The notes: generated from the letters alone by a model not told the origin. DNA of 64,000 nt from Papio anubis (GCF_008728515.1 NC_044981.1:127694884-127758883); one strand, 5' to 3'; positions 1-13,439 are shown, numbered from the stretch's first letter. Numbers and translations are program-made.

Positions 1-540
1 AATAGGCAGAAATCATGGTAATCTCATGATTCTGTCAGAATAATGCTTTCCTTTTGTTTCTTTTGTTTTTCAAAGAAGTAACAATGGCAGAGACATAGAC
101 ATCAGAGTTCTAAAAAGGTAAGGAGAAGGTTAAATAAAAATTGCTGTAGTTGAGTGAGTTCTATTGAATAAGTTATGGAAATCCTCTGGCAATTGAAGAA
201 ACAAAATTGAGCAGGTGTAACTGCATGCACATTATGCAAATTTGAAAGGAGCAAGGGCTCGTTCCGCAGACTGTGCATACCTTTATCACAGCAAGACAAA
301 ACTTTAGAAGGAATAAAGAAAGTGCCACTGAACAGTAACAGATCTTTAAACCTTTTTAGTTTTCAGCAATACATAATCATATCTAAAAATGAAATATTAT
401 TTTTGTACTACATAGTCCTTTGCTGAAACAGGTTATTTCTACTAGTCTGAGAAACCCGTTCAAGCCAGCTGAAACCAAGGGTGGATGTACCACCACTTAC
501 ACACTCACCTATTGTTGATCATTCACTTCATTTCCAGGTT
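1..540. other. Intergenic, unique or decayed
   Basis: No gene or clear repeat. It is AT-rich with no long conserved-looking frame. Confidence 0.5.
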
Positions 541-1010
541 TCTGCCATTACAAATGAAGACTGCAATCAACATCTTTGCACATATATCCTTATGCTGGCT
601 ATAAAATAGATTCCTTGCAGTGAGATTGCTGTGCTGAAACTAAATGTGTATTTTCACTTAAATCTTAATAGATGCTATAAAAATGCTTTCCAAAGGGTTG
701 TTAATATTTCACATTACCAAATACTATGTCTCTGCCTCCCACCAGTAGAAGCATTCATACTTTTACATTTTAGTCTTTTCTGGCAGGATAAGATGAAATC
801 TAGGGAAAAAATGCTAGAGGTAATAAGCAAATATATCAAGGTTGCAGGATATAAGGTTAATACGCAAAAATCAGTTCTGTCTTTACATTAGCAATATACA
901 AGTAGAAAACAAACCGATTATAATAGCATAAGTAGCATGAGATATTTGGGGATAGATTTAACAGTATATATGTGAGGCCTGTATAATGAAATGAAAACTA
1001 CAAAAAAATT
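541..1010. repeat. Degraded L1 fragments
   Basis: The first part (541-720) resembles the antisense of an L1 3' end. From about 830 (GTTGCAGGATATAAGGTTAA and following) it resembles the sense strand of the L1 ORF2 region with many substitutions. The change of orientation suggests two fragments. Confidence 0.5.
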
Positions 1011-1660
1011 TTCCTCAGATCGATCTATAGAACGAATACAATCATAAACAGAGTATTTACTTGATAATAGTGACCAGATTTAAATTGTTGAAAACAATTT
1101 CTCATAATCAGATTGTACCAGAATGCTAAAACATAGTGCTTAATTTGCCCTACAAGTTAGTACCCAAATATGAATACTAAACAGTGTTTGATACAAGGCA
1201 AACTAAGTTGATTGTTCAAAATACCTAAACTTTTCTGTTAAAAGTAGGGCAGTTTTATATCAAAGTTGGCCAGGGACAGTTTATGTGATTTGACCTGATA
1301 TAAATAATGTCCTCAAACTACTTTGATTTGAATGATGAACTATATGGTCACCTTAGCTAATAGGAACTCAGTGCTTAGTTTCAAAACCTTAAACCAGAAA
1401 GTTAAATGGAATTTAATAACTAGCTGCTTTTGTGTTTAATTGGTATGTTCTTGTGTAACATTATGATTCTTCTGGGTTTTTTTGTTATATATTGTTACTT
1501 TCTTAATGGTTGCCCTGGGGATTATAATTAGCATATAAATTTAAATAATTTACTTAAATTACTAGTGATTTATTTAAATGGAACACAAAAATTTTGCTCC
1601 ACTATATCTTTGTTCCTTCCCCCTCCATTGTGCTATTATTGTCATACAAATTACATCTTT

Positions 1661-1958
1661 TTTTTTTTGTTTTTTTGAGATGGAATCTCACTCTGTTGCC
1701 CAGGCAGGAGGGCAGTGGTATGATCTTGGCTCACTGCAACCTCCACCTCCTGGGTTCAAGCCATTCTCCTGCCTCAGTCTCCTGAGTAGCTGGGATTACA
1801 GGCATGTGCTACCATGCCCGGCTAATTTTTGTATTTTTAGTAGAGATGGGGTTTTGCCATGTTGGCCAGACTGGTCTTGAACTCCTGACCCCAAGTGATC
1901 CACCCACCTCAGCCTCCCAAAGTGCTGGGATTACAGGCGTGAGTCACCCCACCTGGCC
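1661..1958 (-). repeat. Alu
   Basis: Full-length antisense Alu beginning with its T-tract. It has a perfect 15-bp target duplication, ACAAATTACATCTTT, at 1646-1660 and 1959-1973. Confidence 0.95.
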
Positions 1959-2867
1959 ACAAATTACATCTTTATAGATTATAAGAGCATCAGCACAGTA
2001 TAAAACTGTTGCTTTATACAACTGTCTTTTAAATGCAATAGAAGAAAAGAATTACCTCCAAAATGCATATATACTGTCTTTTATATTAATCTATGTAGTT
2101 TCCTTCTTGTGAATTTTCTTCATGCGGATTTGAGTTACTATCCAGTGTTCTTTCATTTCAGTCTAAATGTCTACCTTTAGTATTTTTTGTATTTTATGTT
2201 ATAATGTCTCCATTTCTTCATTTTTAAAGGATAGTTTGGCTGGATATAAAATTCTTGGTTGACAATTTTTTTTCTTTCAGTGTTTTGAATATGGCATCAT
2301 ACCATCTTCTGGTCTTCATGATTTCTGATGAGAAATCAAAATACTACTGTTTTTAGGGATCTCTTGTACGTGTTGAGTCACTTGTCTCTTGTGTTTTCAA
2401 GACTGTGTCTTTGTCTTTTGACTTATGACAGTGTATATGTAGGTGTTGATCTCTTTGAATTTATCCTAGAGTTTAAGCTTCCTGAATGCGCAGATTAATG
2501 TTTTTCACCAAATTTTGAAATTTTTTGACAATTATTTTTTCAAATGTTCTTTCAGCTTCTTTCTGTCTCCTCTACCACTGGTATTTCCATTATGTCAATC
2601 GTACTAAGTACAATTAAGGTTATTGGGGCTCTGTTGATTTTTCTTCATTCTTTATTTTTTGTTTCTTAGGTTGGATACTCTCAATTGACCTATCTTCAAG
2701 TTTACTGATTCTTTTTTTTTTGCCAGTTTAAATCTCCTAGAGCTCCTCTAGTGAAATTTTCATTGTACTTAGAGTACTTTATAACTCTCGAGTTTCTATT
2801 TGGTGCATTTAAAAATAATTTCTACCATTTAATTGATTTTTTTAAAATTTGATGAAACATCATTCTC

Positions 2868-3210
2868 AGCCGGGAGCAGTGGTTCATGCCTATGATACCA
2901 GCACTTTGGAAAGCTGAGGTGGGCAGATCACTTGAGCCCAGAAGTTTGAGACCAGCCGGGGCAACAGAGTGAGACACTGTCTCAACTAAAAATACAAAAA
3001 TTAGCTGGACATAGCGGGGTACACCTGAAGTCCCAGCTACTCAGGAGACTGAGGTGGGAGGATCATTTGAACCTGGGAGGTGGAGGCTGCAGTGAGCCAA
3101 GATTGTGCCACTGCACTCCAATCTGGGTGACAGAGCAAGACCTTGTCTCAAAAACACAAAGAAAGAGAGAAAGGGAGAGAGAGAGAGAGAGAGAAAGGGA
3201 AAGAAAGAAA
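2868..3210 (+). repeat. Alu with GA-rich tail
   Basis: Sense Alu whose tail has evolved into a purine microsatellite (about 3158-3210). Duplicated target AACATCATT is at 2856-2864 and 3213-3221. Confidence 0.93.
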
Positions 3211-3654
3211 GTAACATCATTTTCATACTTTCCCTTAATTCTTTAGCTATGGTTTCCTTTAGTCATTTGAACATATTTGCAATAGCTGATTTAAAGTCTT
3301 TATTTAGGTAGTCTACTGTCTGTGTTTCCTCCGAGATAGTTTTCATTGACTACTATTTTCCTGTGTATTAACCATGTTTTCCTGCTTGTGTATCTTGTGA
3401 TATTTTTTGGTCAAAACTGGGCATTTAAAATATTACAATGTGGCAACTCTGGTAATCAGATTCCCTCCCTTTTAAGGATTTGCTGTTGTTGCTGCTGTTT
3501 CTTTGTTTAATGACTTTCCAAACTAACTCTGTAAAGTATTTTGTTGTTGTGTGTGGCCACTAAACTCTGCTTGTTTAGCTTAGTGGTCAGCTAATGATTA
3601 ATCCAGGATTTCCTTGATGCCTTGAATAGTATATCTACTATACTTTACTGAAAA

Positions 3655-3708
3655 GCTATGTGTGTGTGTGCAGGCATGTGTGTATGCACACATCTGTGTG
3701 TGTGTTGA
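3655..3708. repeat. Imperfect TG repeat
   Basis: TG-rich run interrupted by CA/TA steps. It may be polymorphic. Confidence 0.7.
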
Positions 3709-3719
3709 GGCTCACTTTA

Positions 3720-4685
3720 GACTCTGATAGAGAATTTTTATTATGTAAAAAAGGAATTTTTTTATACAACATATCTTCTGTTTCTTAAATTAAAAGCAAT
3801 GTAAAAATCCCTAAAACATCTTGAAACAACAAAACCCAACACTGTTTCCCTCAAGTCTTTGCATTGTGTTTGTTTTCCAATTTTAAAAAATGACTATCTT
3901 GCTGTGCTTAGACATTCTAAGGACCAAGTGGCAATGCTTACAAACACCTTCTTTTCATAGTAAAATACTGCTGTTCACAGAAATAAATGTGTTAGGCTTG
4001 CATTAGATTTAGAGTGTAAATAATTGAACAGGCAGAAGTCTTGAACAGACTGCTTAAATATCATTGTTATCATAAAAAGTGTTACAGTGAGTCCACACTT
4101 TCAGCAATTCATTATAATACTGCAATGTGCACTCCAGCATATGGAGTGGCAATGTCTCAGAACATTTTGAAATATTCTGTTGCTTTCTATGTCTTTTTGT
4201 GTATACCCCAAAGCATGATTAAACATTTAATGATCTTTAGAATTAAACTTCTAAAGACAAACTATGAAAAGCATTCATAAAAGAGTATTTAATCTAATTT
4301 AAGAGGTAAAGGTTTTAAGGGGAATTCATGGTTAGAATTTGGTGGCATAGCTTCTGTGTTTCTTTTTAGAGATCTTAGCACACCACTTTTCATAGCAGAA
4401 CACATGATTGGTGTATGAAAGCTGTTGACTTTTGTGGTTCCCTACCTGAGAAAGTAAGTGGGAGAACAGCCTCCCCTAAAATAGTAGGAGATATTGTGAA
4501 TACAAGCACAATGTTAAATTGAATATTAAATTAGTATTATACTATTAAATTAAATATTAAATTCATCTCAATACTTGTGACTTGTATTTCCCTTACTTCA
4601 CATAATTTGCAATATCTAATTCATTTAGCACATATTTTAGCAGAATCAAAATTTCATCCTAGGATTATGCATTATTATTATCATG
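3720..4685. other. Intergenic, no recognisable feature
   Basis: AT-rich. I see neither a gene nor a clear repeat. Confidence 0.45.
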
Positions 4686-4689
4686 TGGG

Positions 4690-4878
4690 TTTTTTTTTTT
4701 TTTTTTGAAATGGAGTCTCGCTCTGTCACCCAGGCTGAAGTGTAGTAGTGCAATCTCTGCTCACTGCGACCTCCACCACCCAGGTTCAAGTGATTCTTGT
4801 GCCTCAGCCTCCAGAGTAGCTGGGAAATACTGGTGTGTACCACCACGCCCAGCTAATTTTTGTATTTTTAGTGGAGAC
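4690..4878 (-). repeat. 5'-truncated Alu
   Basis: Antisense Alu that stops within the left arm after TTTTTAGTGGAGA and runs straight into the LTR at 4879. It is a 5'-truncated insertion or a later rearrangement. Confidence 0.85.
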
Positions 4879-5218
4879 ATACCTGAGACTGGCTAATTTA
4901 TGAAGAAAAGAGGTTTAATTGACTCACAGTTCTGCATGGCTGGGGAGGCTCAGGAAACTCACAATCATGGGGGAAGGGGAAGCAGACGCCTTCTTCACAA
5001 GGCAGCAGGAGGGAGTGAGTGTGAGAGCGCAGGAAAAACTACCATTTATAAAACCATCAAATCTCGTGAGAACTCACTCAGTATCACGAGAACAGCATGG
5101 CGGAACCACCCCCATGATCCAATCACCTCCCACTAGGTGCCTCCCTCAACACATGGTGATTACAGGGATTACAATTCAAGATGAGATTCGGGTGGGGACA
5201 CAGCCAAACCATGTGGCA
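4879..5218 (-). repeat. MaLR-type LTR (THE1/MST class)
   Basis: The complement reads as a THE1/MST-type LTR: its start (ATGGTTTGGCTGTGTCCCCACC) lies at the right end and CTGTGAGTCAATTAAACCTC near the left. No internal viral sequence is attached, so it is a solo LTR whose 3' end is missing next to the Alu. Confidence 0.85.
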
Positions 5219-6060
5219 TAGCATGCCACATGCTACACTCTTTATTCTGCAATCTTTCTCCCTATGCACTTGGTCACCTATTTCCTCCCCCTTGAGTCAC
5301 TAAAATCTATTTCCTCATCTTTGAACCAAAACAAAGAAACAAGCAGATAGATAACCAACCAAAATAAATAAATATATCAACTTATAAAAATTGACTTCTC
5401 TTGGGCCATCTTATAGTCTCAGTCAATGTGCTTAGATATTCCTGAACCACAGTAGTGGACATAGTCTAGGCTCACACAGATTTCCTTTATACATAGTGTA
5501 CCAGTCAGGCAGCACGCCTATCTTGAGGTCTGAGTCTCAGGTCCATGAACCTCTCCCTCTGATCTTCCAGGCATCAGCACCAGCCCTGCAGTGGCTCCTC
5601 TTCAGAGGCCTGAGTCCTGGCTATGCTGGGTCCTTCTTCTGGGTTTCTAGGTTCTGACAAGACCCATGTCTTTCTTTTTGCCCTAGAGTGGTAGCTTCTC
5701 CCTGGGGTGACTTATCTCTGTGTTACCTTAGTATTCCCTTTTTGCTTTAGTTCTCTAACACCTGATCAGTATTTCATTCATTACATTAAACGGTATCATT
5801 ATATTAAATTATCAATCTTTCATTCATTATACTAAATTCATTATATTTCGTTCATTATATTAAACTAGTGTAGTTTCTATTTTCCTGACTGGGCGCTGGT
5901 GGTCCGGTGATGTCATTGTAGTGGCGCCATGAGGATGGCTCTGGGAGTGCTGAGAAAGGCAGGAGACCTGGCCTCTGCCAGGCTGAGACTTTTGCTGAAA
6001 TAACACTGTGGAACAAACAGGAAGATGCAAATCCTTTCTTCAACCTGGCTTTCCTGCCTG
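5219..6060. other. Intergenic; possible old dispersed repeat
   Basis: Contains short repeats of a TTCATTATATTAAA phrase at about 5770-5865. The right part resembles sequence at 35800-35930 (see findings). No gene. Confidence 0.4.
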
Positions 6061-6075
6061 CCTCCAGCATCTTCT

Positions 6076-6342
6076 TTTTTTTTTGAGACAGAGTCTCCCT
6101 TTGTCGCCCAGGCTGGAGTGTAGTGGGTTCACCTCCTGGGTTCATGCCGTTCTCCTGCCTCAGCCTCCTGAGTAGCTGCGACTACAGGCAACCACCACCA
6201 CGCCCAGCTAATTTTTATATTTTTAGTAGAGACAGGGTTTCACCATGTTAGCCAGGGTGGTCTCGATCTCCTGACCTTGTGATCCATCCACCTCAGCCTC
6301 CCAAAGTGCTGGGGTTACAGTCGTGAGCCACCGCGCCTGGCA
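6076..6342 (-). repeat. Alu with internal deletion
   Basis: Antisense Alu with a 15-bp target duplication CCTCCAGCATCTTCT at 6061-6075 and 6343-6357. About 25 bases of the usual cggctcactgcaa region are missing near 6122-6130. Confidence 0.93.
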
Positions 6343-6904
6343 CCTCCAGCATCTTCTATTGACCAAGCCTAACAGGGAGCTGGAGGACCAAAGAGAAAAG
6401 CTCTTTACAGAGGCTCAGCCCCAGCATCACAACACAGAGTAGAAACGGTGAGTTTGAACACACACAGTTTTGACCACGGCTTTTAATTATTAGTGTTCCC
6501 AACTGGACTTTTGACTAATCTTGGGGATTCAATGATATGATGTTAAGTGCTAGGAAGAGAGGCATTTCACAGTATCCAAAGTATTCATTGTTTTTGTCTT
6601 GAATATGTATATGAAGATGTACTTTGTTATTTCTTGACTAATAGTGAAAAAGATAGTTTGAACATATGCCCATACTTTTCAAATTAACTTGATGGTTATA
6701 TAATCTGAAACTAGGAATCTAAAACTAGCAATCAGAAATTAATAAAGACGGAGTTATAGAACTTAGTTGTAAGATACAGTGGAAAGAGACTTGAAAGTGC
6801 ATATGGGCTGTAAACAGAGGGCACAAAATTGTAACACTGGAGTCACAATGCTATCATTTTTTCCCTTGCTTTAATAAGTATATTCTTCTCCAGAGACTCA
6901 GGAA

Positions 6905-6931
6905 TTAAAACACAAACAAACAAACAAACAA
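6905..6931. repeat. CAAA microsatellite
   Basis: Six units of AAAC. Confidence 0.8.
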
Positions 6932-7029
6932 AGGATATTCTATTTTACTCCACCAATTTATTAAAGTATTTAATTTTTTCTTTGTATACTATATATTAAG
7001 ACATAACATACTTATAGATATTAAACAAC

Positions 7030-7330
7030 ATCTCTTCATTCATTTATTCACTCATTAAATATTTACTGAGCATGAACTATGGGCCCAGAAATGTGCAAGG
7101 TATTCGAGTTATGGTAGCAAACAAAAGCAAGATGGTTCCTGTCTTTAAATCTCCAAAGGTAGACCTTAAGCAAGTAATGTAATAAAATTGTTGGGTGTTA
7201 TGATATGGAAAAATGGCCACTTTATAGCTAGCATATTTATCCACGTCTATGGAGTTGGAAAATGGCTTCCTGAAGGAGTGAGGTTTCAGTTGAAACCTGA
7301 AGGAAGGACAGGCGTTAAGCAGGTGAGGGA
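7030..7330 (+). repeat. L2-like fragment
   Basis: The phrase TTCATTCATTTATTCACTCA followed by TTTACTGAGCATGAACTATG is typical of the 3' part of L2. The later part on protein-rich-looking GGAAGG text also fits. Highly diverged. Confidence 0.55.
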
Positions 7331-7740
7331 AAGTGGGATGGAGGAGTGAAGAGGGATGTGGGACCGTTGTGAGTAAAGGAGGAGTTAGAAGAAGGAAGAG
7401 TGAAGAAGAGTATTCCACGTACAGCACAAGCCATATTCAATGATAATATTGTTTTCTCTAGACTGAAGGCTCCTTTTGTATTATTATATTTTTCCTTTCC
7501 ATTATTTTTATATTATTTTTCCTTTTGCGGTTTTGTGTCTCTGGTTTCCAATGAAAGGCTTGTTACACAGCAGGTGTTCAATAAATATATAAAAACTGTA
7601 TGAGTGAATGTGTTTTTCCTTTTCCTAAAATATTGAAACTCATTGATTTTCTTGGCAACAGTGATTCCATCTAGTAGGTATTCATACTGGTAGATTTAGA
7701 TATTTTGGTTTTAGGAAGCTCAGTTTAAAATCCAAAGATC

Positions 7741-8044
7741 TGGTTGGGTATGGTGGCTCACACCTGCAATCCTAGCACTTCAGGAGACCAAGGCTAGCAG
7801 ATCACTTGAGGCCGGTAGTTCGAGACCAGCCTTGCCAACATAGTGAAATCCATCTCTACTAACAATACACAGAACTATTAGCTGGGTGTGGTGGCATGTG
7901 CCTGTAGTCCCAGCTACTGGGGAGGCTGAGACAGGAAGATCCCTCGAACTCGGAGGCAGAGGCTGCAGTGAGCTGAGATCTCACTACCGCACTCCAGCCT
8001 GAGTGACAGACCGAGACTCTGCCTCCAAAAAAAAAAAAAAAAAA
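7741..8044 (+). repeat. Alu
   Basis: Sense, diverged full-length Alu ending in an 18-A tail. It is first of three head-to-tail Alu units in 760 bases. Confidence 0.92.
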
Positions 8045-8052
8045 CCAAAAAT

Positions 8053-8183
8053 ATGCCTGTAATCTCAGCACTTTGAGAGGCCATGACTGGAGCCCAGGAG
8101 TTCAAGGTCACAGTGAGCCATGGTCATGCTAACGCACTCCAGCCTGGGTGACAGAGCAAGACCTCAGCTAAAAAAAGAACAAA
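8053..8183 (+). repeat. Alu monomer-like fragment
   Basis: Starts at ATGCCTGTAATCTCAGCACT, skips the middle of the unit and ends in an A-rich tail. It is either a free monomer or an internally deleted Alu. Confidence 0.8.
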
Positions 8184-8184
8184 A

Positions 8185-8501
8185 GGCTGGCTGCGGTGGC
8201 TCATGCCTGTAATCCCAGCATTCTGGGAGGCCGAGGCAGGCAGACCACGAGGTTGGGAATTCAAGACCAGCCTGGCCAATATGGCGAAACCCCATCTCTA
8301 CTAAAAATACAAAAATTAGCCGGGCATGGTTGCGGGCATCTGTAATCCCAGCTACTCGGGAGGCTGAGGCAGGAGAATCGCTTGAACCCAGGAGGCGGAG
8401 GTTGCAGTGAGCCAAGATTGTGCCATTGCACTCCAGCCTTGGCGACAAGAGCAAGACTCTGTCTCAAAAACAAACAAATAAAACAAACAACAACAACAAC
8501 A
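8185..8501 (+). repeat. Alu
   Basis: Well-preserved sense Alu with a CAAA/CAA-rich tail. Confidence 0.95.
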
Positions 8502-11498
8502 ATACACCAAAGATTCCACCCCCTAAAAAGAAATACTGGATAGAGTCATATTCAGTCAATAATAGAACATTTTGAGACAACACTAATATGTGAAGTTTCA
8601 CTGAGCCAGGTCCAGGACCTCTAAAGGAGAAATCAGATGTTGTCATGTTTTAGCTTTGCCTACAACATTCAAATATAAAATATCAATAATGTTTGCTCAG
8701 TTCTCTCAAATGGAAGTATAAAGTATTCATTTATTCATTTAATACTTTTATGTTCATATTTTAAGTGGCCATAAGGAAAGGAAAGCTATTTACTGGTCTA
8801 TACATGAAGTTTTCTAACAAAATTCTTAAAAATGTGAGTATGAAATGTTATTACATCAATACAATAATAAAATATCATATGAGTTATTTCACTGTTCCAT
8901 AGTCAGATTCCTAACTAAACAAGTAAGCACAAACATATAATAATCAATAATCAATGAAACAAAAAGGACTAAAAAGCAAAACAAAATAAGGGCTTTAGAT
9001 AAATTCCCAACTTCTTAACTAGAGTACATAGTGCAGAGGAAGAAAGAAGCGAAGGGAGGGAAGGAGGGGGTAAGGAAGAGAGGGAAGGAGGAAGGAAGGG
9101 AGGGAGGGAAGGAAAGAAAACTTCTATTCCTGCCACCTAGTGTCATGAAAAAGTCACGCCAAGGTCAAGCACAAGTGAGAAAAGTCAGGTGAAGAGCAAT
9201 TAATTATCCATTTACAAAGCAAAGATAGAGATCCTAATTTAGTATTCAGTAATTTTTTTAAAAATTAGGTCCTGAGAATAGTAGGAGTACCCTAACCAAT
9301 GTATGATTGAATACTCTTGTTTAATTATATATGCATGAATCTGGTCTCTGAGATAGGGAGGAGCTGGTTAAATTAATTAGGAAAATGTGGGCTTTTAGGG
9401 CCAGACTTTCAAATTTTTAAAAATGTTTCTACCTTAGAATTGTTTAATTAGATTTCAAAGGAACAGTTTCTCATGTTTGAAATTGAGCATAGTTAAATTA
9501 AAATACCCTAATAAAGCATTAAAGAGTTTATAAAAATAAACCTTAACTTTCAATTACAGGCTATTAAACTTAGCCAGTGGTTTCTATAAGTAAAGCCACA
9601 TTATAAATTTACTCACAAATAACTAAATAGAGTCTCTGAGGCAAAAAAATAAGAGAAAACTAGGAAATGATGGGGAGCTAGAACACAACTTCTGTAAGTA
9701 AAGAAACAGCCGTCCCTTCTCACTGGTGTACAAAAATGCCTCCAATATTTGAAAGAAGTAAGAGGCATAGTCCCAATTTCAAGAGTTATATTCTCAATTT
9801 CATTTGAGAATGAGCCAGGATGATATGTATAACCTTAATTTTAAAATAATGATAATAGCCAAAGTAAATACACTTTTTTTAAAGATTTACTACTTTCTCA
9901 GGCAAATTGGCAGTTTGTCTCTTCGTACTCATGTCATATAGTCTAAAAAAACTCATTAGACCTTTTTTTTCCTGTAACTTAAAAAAAAAAAACATGTTTC
10001 TTCTTTTCATTTTGTAGCTAATGTTGTCTGATTATCAAGACTTTTCATGCTTTTAACACCCACCAGCCCCATCATATTATTTTTCTCTGGCTGAGGTCAG
10101 ACTGACAAGTACATTGATACAACTGAATCATCCTTCTGCAGGCATGTCTTTGTTATCAGATTAGTTTTCAAGTAGATTTATGCATTTAAAAAATATATCC
10201 GTTTGAACAAGATTAGTCTTTGCAAGATATGACATTTATCCTAGCAATAGGTGATAGATTTCTATACATTCGACATGTGAACCAAACTAGATAGTAAGCT
10301 GACATATTGTTAAGTAGTTCTTTTCTTCTTGGCTATCAGATCAAGTCACCAAAATGAAGCTGAAAGAGTATTGTCATGAAAGTTTATTGGATTAGGGCCA
10401 AATTTCCGCCCTCTTATGATGCCAGGTGATGCCAGGATTTTCCAACAACCAAGCCAAGTTAAGTCTTGCCTTAATATAAAGAGAATTCACAAAAACTGAC
10501 AAACGAGAGGTGAAGTAAAGAAACAAGCAAAAGTTGACGTTTTCTTGGATTTCCGTGGTGAGCCTAAAAAGCATTCCAAAGAGAACCATATAAAATACAA
10601 GAAAGGTTGAAAAGATGCATCCCATCAATATAATTTTAGAGAAGATGCTATATTGCTATACAAAAATAATCCTATTATATTCCTTAATCATGATCCTTCA
10701 TAAATATATATTAATAACATAATAAAGATCTAAAGTGTTACTGCTGGGAAAAATGCTAACAACCAAAAGTTAAAGAGCCTTTTTTGAGGGATATAAAGAG
10801 TTTTGTGGACATTTAAAAATCTAAGAATCACATTATACCACATAGTATGATAGTGTAAACAACTCCAGACATGTTTTATTAGTTTGTAAGGAAGTGGAGT
10901 GAAGTATGACTTCCTTCAATTAAACAGCAAAGGATTTAGGTAGGTAGAATAAAACTATTTGACTTGGAGTTTAACCAAAATGTAGGGGTATTAGCACACC
11001 TTCTCACTGAAGTACTGTATGATCTTTTAAAGTACAGGTGTGTAAAGGGCCCCGGTTTTATTTTATTTTCCAGAAAAGGATTCCCTTTTCCTTGATGGAG
11101 AAGTAACATTGTACAAAAACCTGACGCGTAAACTCTGCAGGCCTTTTGGAAAACTCTCTCCCGTACCTTCAAAACAGCTTCTCACATCTCCTTTTCTACC
11201 CATTTTTCCCAACTTCTTGTCTTCCTCTCTCTCCCCCATCACATATCTCATTGGCATAAATTACACAGAAACAAATGGTTAGGGTTTTAGCCCACATCCT
11301 TGTCATTTCCCACTTCAATTGCTTCAAAGTCATTAGATGCTGTCTACCGTTAGCAAGGGCACATTTTAACAATCATTAACTACAGTCCTCTAGGAGGACA
11401 TACCAACCTTCTATTTGTACTTTTCTGGTTCATCTGTCAACTTCCTTTTGCATTTTGGATCAAGTCCCTTGACTTCATATATGAAAAGGGAGAAATCT
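8502..11498. other. Intergenic, mostly unique sequence
   Basis: Three kilobases with no Alu. It contains a GGAA-type microsatellite (9038-9118) but no gene that I can support. This is the longest repeat-poor interval upstream of the promoter. Confidence 0.5.
9038..9118. repeat. GGAA/GGGA purine microsatellite
   Basis: About 80 bases of G/A-only sequence with GGAA and GGGA units. Confidence 0.9.
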
Positions 11499-11750
11499 GG
11501 ATCACTTGAGGTCAGGAGCTCAAGACCAGCCTGGTCAACATGGTGAAACCCATCTCTACTAAAAATACAAAAATTAGCCAGGCATGGTGGTGCATGCCTG
11601 TAGTCCCTGCTACTTGGGAGGCTGAGGCAGGAGAATCACTTGAACCTGGGAGGTGGAGATTGTAGTAAGCCAAGATCACACCACTGCATTCCAGTCTGGG
11701 CAACAAAGTGAGATTCCGTCTCAAAAAAAATAATAATTAAATAAATAAAC
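11499..11750 (+). repeat. 5'-truncated Alu
   Basis: Sense Alu lacking the first 50 or so bases. The tail is AATAATTAAATAAATAAA. Confidence 0.92.
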
Positions 11751-12836
11751 TGGAAAGAAACTTAGAGGTCCTGTAGTAAAACCTGTTTAAAAGCAAGCAA
11801 GCAAACAAACAAACAAACAGACGCTGGTGAAGTAAGTTGCCTTGACACAGTTAGTTGATTGGTAACCTGAAGAGCTCCTAAATTATAGATAGATATTCTT
11901 TGCCTTGCACCAAGTTGCTTTTTGAAAGGAGGCGAAACAAAGGAGTCTTCCCATGCATTTTTTCATGACAAAGTTTTCTCTGGCCACTGCTAATATTGGT
12001 AAATGAAGTACTCTTCTTAGGTTCTTTGGGACACATGCTAAAATACTGGAAATTTGCCATAACATGAAGGATACCAGAAATCAGTCCTACTAATAGGCTT
12101 ACCATAGTACAGGTTATTTCTGAATTCCTGATTTACCCCTTACTCTAGAGTGCCTATATTAAGGCACATAAAGAATTTAAAAATCTCTCTCCTTGTGGGA
12201 CACTCCCTCCCTAAACATCAGTGTGCCCCTGAAAGGTTCTTTTCCCTAAGTAGAATGAGTAAATCGGAAGGCAACATCTCTATACAAGGAATTCAGAATT
12301 CATCAAGCCAATACTCCTAGGTCCAGGGCTGAGAAGAAAGAGGGGCCAGTACAAAGGCCAGTCTATGTTTGGCTCTTCCTATTGGTCTGGTTAACCAAAT
12401 TGTGATTTTTAAAAAATTTCTAGTATATTTTTCCTCTAAAGCTGTTTATTGTTTTTTCGTCTTTTTCACTGACTGTCAATAGGCTACGACTAGTGGATAA
12501 AGCAATAATTACCTATATATTAAGATGGATTTATGTACACTAGTATGTCTGAGTATAGGAACAAACTTATCTCAGATTTTGTCTGGCCTAAGACTCTTGG
12601 AATGGGATAATTAATTCTTAAGCATTTTACTGAAGGTTTAAAAACATCTTTATAGAGAATTTACTGTGTTTAATGGATTAGGACTATCCTAATAACATGA
12701 CAGTGTGTTTCATTGCTTGCTGCTTAATTTCCTGTCCTCTTTTTCATTCACTAATAAAAACATGAGTTAAGAAATAAACAGTCCTTGGGACACATCTGAA
12801 TCAATTATCAGTGCAAGTGAAATATAATAACCCTAT
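11751..12836. other. Intergenic, unique sequence
   Basis: AAAC units at 11800-11820. Nothing else recognisable. Confidence 0.45.
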
Positions 12837-12846
12837 AGTAATTTCT

Positions 12847-13143
12847 CTCTTTTTTTTTTTTTGAGATGGGGTCTCGCACTGTCACCTGGGCTGGAATACA
12901 ATGGCGTGATCTCGGCTCGCTGCAACCTCCACCTCCCGGGTTCAAGTGATTCTCCCTCCTCAGCCTCCCAAGTAGTCGGGATTACAGGCGCCCTACACCT
13001 CACCCAGCTAATTTTTTGTATTTTTAGTAGAGATAGGGTTTCACTATGTTGGCCAGGCTGGTCTCAAACTCTTGACCTTGTGATTCGCCTGCCTCGGTCC
13101 CCCAAAGTGCTGGGATTACAGGCGTGAGCCACCGCACTGGGCC
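12847..13143 (-). repeat. Alu inserted into the tail of another Alu
   Basis: Antisense full-length Alu flanked by GTAATTTCT (12838-12846 and 13144-13152), which is part of the tail of the Alu that follows. Confidence 0.93.
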
Positions 13144-13151
13144 GTAATTTC

Positions 13152-13439
13152 TTTTTTGAGATGGAATTTCACCCTGTTGCCCAGGCTGGAGGACAATGGT
13201 GCAATCTCAGCTCACTGCAACCCTCCGCCTCTTGGGATCAAGCAATTCTCCTGCCTCAGCCTCCTGGGTAGCTGGGATTACAGGCACGTGCCACCATGCT
13301 AGGCTAATTTTTTGTATCTTTAGTATAGATGGGGTTTCACCATGTTGGCCAGGCTGGTTTCGAACTCCTGACCTCATGATCCACCCGCCTCAGCCTCTCA
13401 AAGTGCTGGGATTACAGGCGTGAGCCACCATGCCCGGCC
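13152..13439 (-). repeat. Alu
   Basis: Antisense. Its own target duplication, AACCCTATAG at 12829-12838 and AACCCTGTAG at 13440-13449, encloses both Alus, so this copy is the older one. Confidence 0.93.

Larger units (their letters stand above)
1470..3650 (-). repeat. Old L1 element, antisense, carrying two Alus
   Basis: The parts outside the Alus (1470-1645, 1974-2867, 3222-3650) follow one another as the antisense of a single old L1. Recognisable phrases are GGATAGTTTGGCTGGATATA and TTGGTCAAAACTGGGCATTT. Reading frames are destroyed. Confidence 0.6.

Noticed and set aside
8164..8473. Frames with text like SPRLECNGTILAHCN, found here and at some 30 other places
   Set aside because: This is the standard translation of antisense Alu; none belongs to a gene.
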